Origin: Saccoglossus kowalevskii
Taxonomy: Eukaryota; Hemichordata; Enteropneusta; Harrimaniidae
Assembly (NCBI RefSeq): GCF_000003605.2
Contig: NW_003136293.1
Span: 1-24,618 of the forward strand
Length of the DNA: 24,618 nt
Reading direction: 5' to 3'
Both the position numbers and the translations under genes were made by a program. This document shows, one piece after another, positions 10,470 to 21,811 of this stretch. The number at the start of each line of letters is the position of its first letter. Position 1 is the first letter of the stretch. The notes below the pieces were generated by a model. The model was given only the letters and a program-made list of their open reading frames with translations. It did not search any database and was not told the origin of the DNA.

Positions 10470-11743
10470 CTGTCAGCAACTAGACAAAACAAACTGTGGT
10501 TGGTGTCACTGTGGTGAAACGTCATTTTGTTCTACTCATAATCTATTTATTATGTGAAAAACAGTGACTGTCAACAACTAGACAAAACAAACTGTGGTTG
10601 GTGCCACTGTGTTAAAACGTCATTTTGTTCTACTCATAATCTATTTATTATGTGAAACACAGTGACTGTCAGCAACTAGACAAAACAAACTGTGGTTGGT
10701 GCCACTGTGTTGAAACGTCATTTTGTTCTACTCATAATCTATTTATTATGTGAAACACAGTGACTGTCAGCAACTAGACAAAACAAACTGTGGTTGGTGC
10801 CACTGTGTTGAAACGTCATTTTGTTCTACTCATAATCTATTTATTATGTGAAACACAGTGACTGTCAGCAACTAGACAAAACAAACTGTGGTTGGTGCCA
10901 CTGTGTTGAAACGTCATTTTGTTCTACTCATAATCTATTTATTATGTGAAACACAGTGACTGTCAGCAACTAGACAAAACAAACTGTGGTTGGTGCCACT
11001 GTGTTGAAACGTCATTTTGTTCTACTCATAATCTATTTATTATGAGAAACACAGTGACTGTCAGCAACTAGACAAAACAAACTGTGGTTGGTGTCACTGT
11101 GGTGAGACGTCATTTTGTTCTACTCATAATCTATTTATTATGTGAAACACAGAGACTGTCAACAACTAGACACAACAAACTGTGGTTGGTGCCACTGTGG
11201 TGAGACGTCATTTTGTTCTACTCATAATCTATTTATTATGTGAAACACAGAGACTGTCAACAACTAGACACAACAAACTGTGGTTGGTGTCACTGTGGTG
11301 AGACGTCATTTTGTTCTACTCATAATCTATTTATTATGTGAAACACAGAGACTGTCAGCAACTATACAAGACAAACTGTGGTTGGTGCCACTGTGTTGAA
11401 ACGTCGTTTTGTTCTACTCTTAATCTATTTATTATGTGAAACACAGAGACTGTCAGCAACTAGACAAAACAAACTGTGGTTGGTGCCACTGTGGTGAAAC
11501 GTCATTTTGTTCTACTCATAATCTATTTATTATGTGAAACACAGTGACTGTCAGCAACTAGACAAAACAAACTGTGGTTGGTGCCACTGTGTTGAAACGT
11601 CATTTTGTTCTACTCGTAATGTATTTATTATGTGAAACACAGAGACTGTCAGCAACTAGACAAAACAAACCGTGGTTGGTGCCACTGTGTTGAAACGTCA
11701 TTTTGTTCCACTCATAATCTATTTATTATGTGAAACACAGTAA
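10470..11743 (+). repeat. HOR-2, copy 2, plus six-monomer block fragment
   Basis: Thirteen units that match fifteen units at 3806-5275: GTGTCAC/GAAAAACAG start, CTGTCAAC with GTTAAAAC (10568), four GTTGAAAC units ending TATGAGAAAC (11045), GTGAGAC units with CACAAC (11156, 11254), then CTATACAAGAC with CGTCGTTTTG (11352), CGTAATGTATT and ACCGTGG/TTCCACTC (11646). Offset changes from 6,664 to 6,468 within the CACAAC units, a two-monomer contraction. At 11744 the array passes directly into a GTAACTGTCAAC unit, the same join as at window position 109. Confidence 0.85.
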
Positions 11744-13403
11744 CTGTCAACAACTAGACAAAACAAACTGTGGTTGGTGCCACTGTGTTGAAACGTCATT
11801 TTGTTCTACTCATAATCTATTTATTATGTGAAACACAGTGATTGTCAGCAACTAGACAAAACAAACTGTGGTTGGTGCCACTGTGTTGAAACGTCATTTT
11901 GTTCTACTCATAATATATTTATTATGTGAAACACAGTAACTGTCAACAACTAGACAAAACAAACTGTGGTTGGTGCCACTGTGTTGAAACGTCATTTTGT
12001 TCTACTCATAATCTATTTATTATGTGAAACACAGAGACTGTCAGCAACTAGACAAAACAAACTGTGGTTGGTGCCACTGTGTTGAAACGTCATTTTGTTC
12101 TACTCATAATATATTTATTATGTGAAACACAGAGACTGTCAGCAACTAGACAAAACAAACTGTGGTTGGTGCCACTGTGTTGAAACGTCATTTTGTTCTA
12201 CTCATAATCTATTTATTATGTGAAACACAGAGACTGTCAGCAACTAGACAAAACAAACTGTGGTTGGTGCCACTGTGTTGAAACGTCATTTTGTTCTACT
12301 CATAATATATTTATTATGTGAAACACAGTGTCAGCAACTAGACAAAACAAACTGTGGTTGGTGCCACTGTGTTGAAACGTCATTTTGTTCTACTCATAAT
12401 CTATTTATTATGTGAAACACAGAGACTGTCAGCAACTAGACAAAACAAACTGTGGGTTGGTGCCACTGTGGTGAAACGTCATTTTGTTCTACTCATAATC
12501 TATTTATTATGTGAAACACAGTGTCAGCAACTAGACAAAACAAACTGTGGTTGGTGCCACTTTGGTGAAACGTCATTTTGTTCTACTCATAATCTATTTA
12601 TTATGTGAAAACACAGTGATTGTCAGCAAATAGACAAAACAAACTGTGGTTGGTGTCACTGTGGTGAGACGTCATTTTGTTCTACTCATAATCTATTTAT
12701 TATGTGAAACACAGTGACTGTCAGCAACTAGACAAAACAAACTGTGGTTGGTGCCACTGTGGTGAAACGTCATTTTGTTCTACTCATAATCTATTTATTA
12801 TGTGAAAAACAGTGACTGTCAGCAACTAGACAAAACAAACTGTGGTTGGTGCCACTGTGTTAAAACGTCATTTTGTTCTACTCATGGTCTATTTATTATG
12901 TGAAACACAGTGACTGTCAGCAACTAGACAAAACAAACTGTGGTTGGTGCCACTGTGGTGAAACGTCATTTTGTTCTACTCATAATCTATTTATTATGTG
13001 AAAAACAGTGACTGTCAGCAACTAGACAAAACAAACTGTGGTTGGTGCCACTGTGTTAAAACGTCATTTTGTTCTACTCATGGTCTATTTATTATGTGAA
13101 ACACAGTGACTGTCAGCAACTAGACAAAACAAACTGTGGTTGGTGCCACTGTGGTGAAACGTCATTTTGTTCTACTCTTAATCTATTTATTATGTGAAAA
13201 ACAGTGACTGTCAGCAACTAGACAAAACAAACTGTGGTTGGTGCCACTGTGTTAAAACGTCATTTTGTTCTACTCATGGTCTATTTATTATGTGAAACAC
13301 AGTGACTGTCAGCAACTAGACAAAACAAACTGTGGTTGGTGCCACTGTGTTAAAACGTCATTTTGTTCTACTCATGGTCTATTTATTATGTGAAACACAG
13401 TGA
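11744..13403 (+). repeat. HOR-1, complete copy
   Basis: Starts with GTAACTGTCAAC units at 11744 and 11940, then ATAATAT/ATAATCT dimers, 4-bp-deleted units at 12329 and 12522 (CACTTTGG), the TTGTCAG/GTGTCAC/GTGAGAC unit at 12620, and from 12718 a regular 196-bp dimer of GGTGAAAC...GAAAAACAG and GTTAAAAC...CATGGTC. It matches 2-1048 in its first part, 2152-3515 through 13305, and 20448-21811 on the right. Private 1-bp insertions occur at about 12455 (G run) and 12610 (A run), with a nearby CAAATAGAC substitution. Confidence 0.88.
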
Positions 13404-13501
13404 TTGTCAGCAACTATACAAAACAAACTGTGGTTGGTGTCACTGTGGTGAGACGTCATTTTGTTCTACTCATAATCTATTTATTATGTGAAACACAGTG
13501 A
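13404..13501 (+). repeat. TTGTCAG-CTATAC-GTGTCAC linker monomer
   Basis: A distinctive unit starting TTGTCAGCAACTATAC with GTGTCAC and GTGAGAC. It recurs at 16042, 16434, 17414, 17806, 21812 and 22200 and in every case follows a CATGGTC unit, except at 22200. It is a useful landmark for aligning the HOR copies. Confidence 0.85.
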
Positions 13502-15356
13502 CTGTCAGCAACTAGACAAAACAAACTGTGGTTGGTGTCACTGTGGTGAAACGTCATTTTGTTCTACTCATAATCTATTTATTATGTGAAAAACAGTGAC
13601 TGTCAACAACTAGACAAAACAAACTGTGGTTGGTGCCACTGTGTTAAAACGTCATTTTGTTCTACTCATAATCTATTTATTATGTGAAACACAGTGACTG
13701 TCAGCAACTAGACAAAACAAACTGTGGTTGGTGCCACTGTGTTGAAACGTCATTTTGTTCTACTCATAATCTATTTATTATGTGAAACACAGTGACTGTC
13801 AGCAACTAGACAAAACAAACTGTGGTTGGTGCCACTGTGTTGAAACGTCATTTTGTTCTACTCATAATCTATTTATTATGTGAAACACAGTGACTGTCAG
13901 CAACTAGACAAAACAAACTGTGGTTGGTGCCACTGTGTTGAAACGTCATTTTGTTCTACTCATAATCTATTTATTATGAGAAACACAGTGACTGTCAGCA
14001 ACTAGACAAAACAAACTGTGGTTGGTGTCACTGTGGTGAGACGTCATTTTGTTCTACTCATAATCTATTTATTATGTGAAACACAGAGACTGTCAACAAC
14101 TAGACACAACAAACTGTGGTTGGTGCCACTGTGGTGAGACGTCATTTTGTTCTACTCATAATCTATTTATTATGTGAAACACAGAGACTGTCAGCAACTA
14201 GACACAACAAACTGTGGTTGGTGTCACTGTGGTGAAACGTCATTTTGTTCTACTCATAATCTATTTATTATGTGAAACACAGAGACTGTCAACAACTAGA
14301 CACAACAAACTGTGGTTGGTGTCACTGTGGTGAAACGTCATTTTGTTCTACTCATAATCTATTTATTATGTGAAACACAGTGTCAGCAACTAGACAAAAC
14401 AAACTGTGGTTGGTGTCACTGTGGTGAAACGTCATTTTGTTCTACTCATAATCTATTTATTATGTGAAAAACAGTGACTGTCAACAACTAGACAAAACAA
14501 ACTGTGGTTGGTGCCACTGTGTTAAAACGTCATTTTGTTCTACTCATAATCTATTTATTATGTGAAACACAGTGACTGTCAGCAACTAGACAAAACAAAC
14601 TGTGGTTGGTGCCACTGTGTTGAAACGTCATTTTGTTCTACTCATAATCTATTTATTATGTGAAACACAGTGACTGTCAGCAACTAGACAAAACAAACTG
14701 TGGTTGGTGCCACTGTGTTGAAACGTCATTTTGTTCTACTCATAATCTATTTATTATGTGAAACACAGTGACTGTCAGCAACTAGACAAAACAAACTGTG
14801 GTTGGTGCCACTGTGTTGAAACGTCATTTTGTTCTACTCATAATCTATTTATTATGTGAAACACAGTGACTGTCAGCAACTAGACAAAACAAACTGTGGT
14901 TGGTGCCACTGTGTTGAAACGTCATTTTGTTCTACTCATAATCTATTTATTATGAGAAACACAGTGACTGTCAGCAACTAGACAAAACAAACTGTGGTTG
15001 GTGTCACTATGGTGAGACGTCATTTTGTTCTACTCATAATCTATTTATTATGTGAAACACAGAGACTGTCAACAACTAGACACAACAAACTGTGGTTGGT
15101 GCCACTGTGGTGAGACGTCATTTTGTTCTACTCATAATCTATTTATTATGTGAAACACAGAGACTGTCAGCAACTAGACACAACAAACTGTGGTTGGTGT
15201 CACTGTGGTGAGACGTCATTTTGTTCTACTCATAATCTATTTATTATGTGAAACACAGAGACTGTCAACAACTAGACACAACAAACTGTGGTTGGTGTCA
15301 CTGTGGTGAAACGTCATTTTGTTCTACTCATAATCTATTTATTATGTGAAACACAG
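13502..15356 (+). repeat. HOR-2, two adjacent copies
   Basis: Copy A occupies 13502-14380 and copy B 14381-15356. Each starts with a GTGTCAC/GAAAAACAG unit, then CTGTCAAC with GTTAAAAC (13600, 14478), GTTGAAAC units, a TATGAGAAAC join (13979, 14955), GTGAGAC, and three CACAAC units. Copy B opens with a 4-bp-deleted unit and has four GTTGAAAC units against three in copy A, so the offset grows from 878 to 976 bp. A private GTCACTATGG lies near 15008. Confidence 0.85.
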
Positions 15357-16041
15357 TGTCAGCAACTAGACAAAACAAACTGTGGTTGGTGCCACTTTGG
15401 TGAAACGTCATTTTGTTCTACTCATAATCTATTTATTATGTGAAACACAGTGATTGTCAGCAACTAGACAAAACAAACTGTGGTTGGTGTCACTGTGGTG
15501 AGACGTCATTTTGTTCTACTCATAATCTATTTATTATGTGAAACACAGTGACTGTCAGCAACTAGACAAAACAAACTGTGGTTGGTGCCACTGTGGTGAA
15601 ACGTCATTTTGTTCTACTCATAATCTATTTATTATGTGAAAAACAGTGACTGTCAGCAACTAGACAAAACAAACTGTGGTTGGTGCCACTGTGTTAAAAC
15701 GTCATTTTGTTCTACTCATGGTCTATTTATTATGTGAAACACAGTGACTGTCAGCAACTAGACAAAACAAACTGTGGTTGGTGCCACTGTGGTGAAACGT
15801 CATTTTGTTCTACTCTTAATCTTTTTATTATGTGAAAAACAGTGACTGTCAGCAACTAGACAAAACAAACTGTGGTTGGTGCCACTGTGTTAAAACGTCA
15901 TTTTGTTCTACTCATGGTCTATTTATTATGTGAAACACAGTGACTGTCAGCAACTAGACAAAACAAACTGTGGTTGGTGCCACTGTGTTAAAACGTCATT
16001 TTGTTCTACTCATGGTCTATTTATTATGTGAAACACAGTGA
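15357..16041 (+). repeat. HOR-1, shortened distal half
   Basis: Begins with the 4-bp-deleted CACTTTGG unit (15357) and follows the HOR-1 order: TTGTCAG/GTGTCAC/GTGAGAC, then GGTGAAAC...GAAAAACAG and GTTAAAAC...CATGGTC alternation, ending with two successive CATGGTC units. Relative to 12522-13403 it lacks one 196-bp dimer. A private AATCTTTTTATT occurs near 15820. Confidence 0.8.
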
Positions 16042-18295
16042 TTGTCAGCAACTATACAAAACAAACTGTGGTTGGTGTCACTGTGGTGAGACGTCATTTT
16101 GTTCTACTCATAATCTATTTATTATGTGAAACACAGTGACTGTCAGCAACTAGACAAAACAAACTGTGGTTGGTGTCACTGTGGTGAAACGTCATTTTGT
16201 TCTACTCATAATCTATTTATTATGTGAAAAACAGTGACTGTCAACAATTAGACAAAACAAACTGTGGTTGGTGCCACTGTGGTGAAACGTCATTTTGTTC
16301 TACTCATGGTCTATTTATTATGTGAAACACAGTGACTGTCAGCAACTAGACAAAACAAACTGTGGTTGGTGCCACTGTGTTAAAACGTCATTTTGTTCTA
16401 CTCATGGTCTATTTATTATGTGAAACACAGTGATTGTCAGCAACTATACAAAACAAACTGTGGTTGGTGTCACTGTGGTGAGACGTCATTTTGTTCTACT
16501 CATAATCTATTTATTATGTGAAACACAGTGACTGTCAGCAACTAGACAAAACAAACTGTGGTTGGTGTCACTGTGGTGAAACGTCATTTTGTTCTACTCA
16601 TAATCTATTTATTATGTGAAAAACAGTGACTGTCAACAACTAGACAAAACAAACTGTGGTTGGTGCCACTGTGTTAAAACGTCATTTTGTTCTACTCATA
16701 ATCTATTTATTATGTGAAACACAGTGACTGTCAGCAACTAGACAAAACAAACTGTGGTTGGTGCCACTGTGTTGAAACGTCATTTTGTTCTACTCATAAT
16801 CTATTTATTATGTGAAACACAGTGACTGTCAGCAACTAGACAAAACAAACTGTGGTTGGTGCAACTGTGTTGAAACGTCATTTTGTTCTACTCATAATCT
16901 ATTTATTATGTGAAACACAGTGACTGTCAGCAACTAGACAAAACAAACTGTGGTTGGTGCCACTGTGTTGAAACGTCATTTTGTTCTACTCATAATCTAT
17001 TTATTATGAGAAACACAGTGACTGTCAGCAACTAGACAAAACAAACTGTGGTTGGTGTCACTGTGGTGAGACGTCATTTTGTTCTACTCATAATCTATTT
17101 ATTATGTGAAACACAGAGACTGTCAACAACTAGACACAACAAACTGTGGTTGGTGTCACTGTGGTGAAACGTCATTTTGTTCTACTCATAATCTATTTAT
17201 TATGTGAAACACAGTGACTGTCAGCAACTAGACAAAACAAACTGTGGTTGGTGCCACTGTGTTAAAACGTCATTTTGTTCTACTCATGGTCTATTTATTA
17301 TGTGAAACACAGTGACTGTCAGCAACTAGACAAAACAAACTGTGGTTGGTGCCACTGTGTTAAAACGTCATTTTGTTCTACTCATGGTCTATTTATTATG
17401 TGAAACACAGTGATTGTCAGCAACTATACAAAACAAACTGTGGTTGGTGTCACTGTGGTGAGACGTCATTTTGTTCTACTCATAATCTATTTATTATGTG
17501 AAACACAGTGACTGTCAGCAACTAGACAAAACAAACTGTGGTTGGTGTCACTGTGGTGAAACGTCATTTTGTTCTACTCATAATCTATTTATTATGTGAA
17601 AAACAGTGACTGTCAACAACTAGACAAAACAAACTGTGGTTGGTGCCACTGTGGTGAAACGTCATTTTGTTCTACTCATGGTCTATTTATTATGTGAAAC
17701 ACAGTGACTGTCAGCAACTAGACAAAACAAACTGTGGTTGGTGCCACTGTGTTAAAACGTCATTTTGTTCTACTCATGGTCTATTTATTATGTGAAACAC
17801 AGTGATTGTCAGCAACTATACAAAACAAACTGTGGTTGGTGTCACTGTGGTGAGACGTCATTTTGTTCTACTCATAATCTATTTATTATGTGAAACACAG
17901 TGACTGTCAGCAACTAGACAAAACAAACTGTGGTTGGTGTCACTGTGGTGAAACGTCATTTTGTTCTACTCATAATCTATTTATTATGTGAAAAACAGTG
18001 ACTGTCAACAACTAGACAAAACAAACTGTGGTTGGTGCCACTGTGTTAAAACGTCATTTTGTTCTACTCATAATCTATTTATTATGTGAAACACAGTGAC
18101 TGTCAGCAACTAGACAAAACAAACTGTGGTTGGTGCCACTGTGTTGAAACGTCATTTTGTTCTACTCATAATCTATTTATTATGTGAAACACAGTGACTG
18201 TCAGCAACTAGACAAAACAAACTGTGGTTGGTGCCACTGTGTTGAAACGTCATTTTGTTCTACTCATAATCTATTTATTATGTGAAACACAGTGA
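15845..18295 (+). repeat. HOR-3: 1,372-bp (14-monomer) tandem duplication
   Basis: The units at 15845-16923 recur at 17217-18295 with a constant offset of 1,372 bp. Landmarks 16042, 16434 and 16630 map to 17414, 17806 and 18002. The 14-unit period joins parts of HOR-1 (CATGGTC units), the TTGTCAG-CTATAC linker twice at 392-bp spacing, and HOR-2 (GAAAAACAG, CTGTCAAC with GTTAAAAC, GTTGAAAC units, TATGAGAAAC at 17009). Copy 1 has private CAACAATTAG (16246) and GTGCAACTGTG (about 16862) changes. The second copy stops after two GTTGAAAC units and passes into the diverse zone at 18296. Confidence 0.85.
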
Positions 18296-19768
18296 TTGTC
18301 AGCAACTAGACAAAACAAACTGTGGTTGGTGCCACTGTGGTGAAACGTCATTTTGTTCTACTCATAATCTATTTATTATGTGAAACACAGTGACTGTCAG
18401 CAACTAGACAAAACAAACTGTGGTTGGTGCCACTGTGTTGAAACGTCATTTTGTTCTACTCATAATCTATTTATTATGTGAAACACAGTGACTGTCAGCA
18501 ACTAGACAAAACAAACTGTGGTTGGTGCCACTGTGTTAAAACGTCATTTTGTTCTACTCATAGTCTATTTATTATGTGAAACACAGAGACTGTCAGCAAC
18601 TAGACAAAACAAACTGTGGTTGGTGCCACTGTGGTGAAACGTCATTTTGTTCTACTCATAATCTATTTATTATGTGAAACTCAGTGACTGTCAGCAACTA
18701 GACAAAACAAACTGTGGTTGGTGCCACTTTGTTGAAACGTCGTTTTGTTCTACTCATATTCTATTTATTATGTGAAACACAGTGACTGACAGCAACTATA
18801 CAAAACAAACTGTGGTTGGTGCCACTGTGGTGAAACGTCATTTTCTTTTACTCATAATCTATTTATTATGTGAAACACAGTGACTGTCAGCAACTAGACA
18901 AAACAAACTGTGGTTGGTGCCACTGTGGTGAAACGTCATTTTGTTCTACTCATCATCTATTTATTATGTGAAACACAGTGACTGTCAGCAACTAGACAAA
19001 ACAAACTGTGGTTGGTGCCACTGTGGTGAAACGTCATTTTGTTCTACTCATAATCTATTTATTATGTGAAACACAGTGACTGTCAACAACTAGACAAAAC
19101 AAACTGTGGTTGGTGCCACTGTGGTGAAACGTCATTTTGTTCTACTCATAATCTATTTATTATGTGAAACACAGAGACTGTCAGCAACTAGACAAAACAA
19201 ACTGTGGTTGGTGCCACTGTGGTGAAACGTCATTTTGTTCTACTCATAATCTATTTATTATGTGAAACACAGTGACTGTCAACAACTATACAAAACAAAC
19301 TGTGGTTGGTGCCACTGTGGTGAAACGTCATTTTGTTCTACTCATAATCTATTTATTATGTGAAACACAATGACTGTCAACAACTAGAGAAAACAAACTG
19401 TGGTTGGTGCCACTGTGGTGAAACGTCATTTTGTTCTACTCATAATCTATTTATTATGTGAAACACAGAGACTGTCAACAACTAGACAAAACAAATTGTG
19501 GTTGGTGCCACTGTGGTGAAACGTCATTTTGTGCTACTTATAATCTATTTAGTATATGAAACACAATGACTGTCAGCAACTAGACAAAACAAACTGTGGT
19601 TGGTGCCACTGTGTTGGAACGTCATTTTGTTCTACTCGTAATCTATTGATTATGTGAAACACAGTGACTGTCAGCAACTATACAAGACAAACTGTGGTTG
19701 GTGCCACTGTGTTGAAACGTCATTTTGTTCTACTCATAATCTATTTATTATGTGAAACACAGTGACTG
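18296..19768 (+). repeat. Diverse monomer zone 2
   Basis: About 15 units with many private changes: CATAGTC, GAAACTCAG, CACTTTGTTG, CATATTC, GACTGACAG, TTTTCTTTTACTC, CATCATC (18951), CTAGAGAAAAC, CAAATTGTGG, GTGCTACTTATAATC with TTAGTATATG (19532), GTTGGAAC and CTATTGATTATG. It occupies the same relative place before the CATTCTG block as zone 1 does, but is shorter. 19532 and following recur at 23044. Confidence 0.75.
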
Positions 19769-20290
19769 TCAGCAACTAGACAAAACAAACTGTGGTTGGT
19801 GCCACTGTGGTGAAACGTCATTTTGTTCTACTCGTAATCTATTTATTATGTGAAACACAGTGACTGTCAGCAACTAGACACAACAAACTGTGGTTGGTGC
19901 CATTGTGTTGAAACGTCATTCTGTTCTACTCATAATATATTTATTATGTGAAACACAGTAACTGTCAACAACTAGACAAAACAAACTGTGGTTGGTGCCA
20001 CTGTGTTGAAACGTCATTTTGTTCTACTCATAATATATTTATTATGTGAAACACAGTAACTGTCAACAACTAGACAAAACAAAGTGTGGTTGGTGCCATT
20101 GTGTTGAAACGTCATTCTGTTCTACTCATAATATATTTATTATGTGAAACACAGTAACTGTCAACAACTAGACAAAACAAACTGTGGTTGGTGCCATTGT
20201 GTTGAAACGTCATTTTGTTCTACTCATAATCTATTTATTATGTGAAACACAGTGATTGTCAGCAACTAGACAAAACAAACTGTGGTTGGT
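19769..20290 (+). repeat. Marker block with CATTCTG units, copy 2
   Basis: Copy of 9885-10406 at an offset of 9,884 bp with the same rare markers: CGTAATC, GCCATTGTGTTG, GTCATTCTG (19917), AAAGTGTGG (G at 20084), and three GTAACTGTCAAC units with CATAATATATT. It then joins ATAATAT-type HOR-1 units rather than the GTGTCAC unit that follows copy 1. Confidence 0.88.
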
Positions 20291-21811
20291 GCCACTGTGT
20301 TGAAACGTCATTTTGTTCTACTCATAATATATTTATTATGTGAAACACAGTGTCAGCAACTAGACAAAACAAACTGTGGTTGGTGCCACTGTGTTGAAAC
20401 GTCATTTTGTTCTACTCATAATCTATTTATTATGTGAAACACAGAGACTGTCAGCAACTAGACAAAACAAACTGTGGTTGGTGCCACTGTGTTGAAACGT
20501 CATTTTGTTCTACTCATAATATATTTATTATGTGAAACACAGAGACTGTCAGCAACTAGACAAAATAAACTGTGGTTGGTGCCACTGTGTTGAAACGTCA
20601 TTTTGTTCTACTCATAATCTATTTATTATGTGAAACACAGAGACTGTCAGCAACTAGACAAAACAAACTGTGGTTGGTGCCACTGTGTTGAAACGTCATT
20701 TTGTTCTACTCATAATATATTTATTATGTGAAACACAGTGTCAGCAACTAGACAAAACAAACTGTGGTTGGTGCCACTGTGTTGAAACGTCATTTTGTTC
20801 TACTCATAATCTATTTATTATGTGAAACACAGAGACTGTCAGCAACTAGACAAAACAAACTGTGGTTGGTGCCACTGTGGTGAAACGTCATTTTGTTCTA
20901 CTCATAATCTATTTATTATGTGAAACACAGTGTCAGCAACTAGACAAAACAAACTGTGGTTGGTGCCACTTTGGTGAAACGTCATTTTGTTCTACTCATA
21001 ATCTATTTATTATGTGAAACACAGTGATTGTCAGCAACTAGACAAAACAAACTGTGGTTGGTGTCACTGTGGTGAGACGTCATTTTGTTCTACTCATAAT
21101 CTATTTATTATGTGAAACACAGTGACTGTCAGCAACTAGACAAAACAAACTGTGGTTGGTGCCACTGTGGTGAAACGTCATTTTGTTCTACTCATAATCT
21201 ATTTATTATGTGAAAAACAGTGACTGTCAGCAACTAGACAAAACAAACTGTGGTTGGTGCCACTGTGTTAAAACGTCATTTTGTTCTACTCATGGTCTAT
21301 TTATTATGTGAAACACAGTGACTGTCAGCAACTAGACAAAACAAACTGTGGTTGGTGCCACTGTGGTGAAACGTCATTTTGTTCTACTCATAATCTATTT
21401 ATTATGTGAAAAACAGTGACTGTCAGCAACTAGACAAAACAAACTGTGGTTGGTGCCACTGTGTTAAAACGTCATTTTGTTCTACTCATGGTCTATTTAT
21501 TATGTGAAACACAGTGACTGTCAGCAACTAGACAAAACAAACTGTGGTTGGTGCCACTGTGGTGAAACGTCATTTTGTTCTACTCTTAATCTATTTATTA
21601 TGTGAAAAACAGTGACTGTCAGCAACTAGACAAAACAAACTGTGGTTGGTGCCACTGTGTTAAAACGTCATTTTGTTCTACTCATGGTCTATTTATTATG
21701 TGAAACACAGTGACTGTCAGCAACTAGACAAAACAAACTGTGGTTGGTGCCACTGTGTTAAAACGTCATTTTGTTCTACTCATGGTCTATTTATTATGTG
21801 AAACACAGTGA
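20291..21811 (+). repeat. HOR-1, right-hand copy
   Basis: Matches 12038-13403 at offset 8,408-8,410 from 20448 onward. It has 4-bp-deleted units at 20351, 20739 and 20931 (CACTTTGG), the TTGTCAG/GTGTCAC/GTGAGAC unit at 21028, and the GAAAAACAG / CATGGTC dimers. A private AAAATAAACTG substitution lies near 20564. It lacks the 1-bp insertions seen near 12455 and 12610. Confidence 0.87.

Noticed and set aside
12354-12608. 84-codon open reading frame on the + strand
   Set aside because: It lies wholly in satellite. It stays open only because a 1-bp insertion near 12455 makes one unit 99 bp (33 codons), repeating the same peptide once, and a 94-bp unit then shifts frame. Ordinary 98-bp units break the frame. 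There is no coding context.
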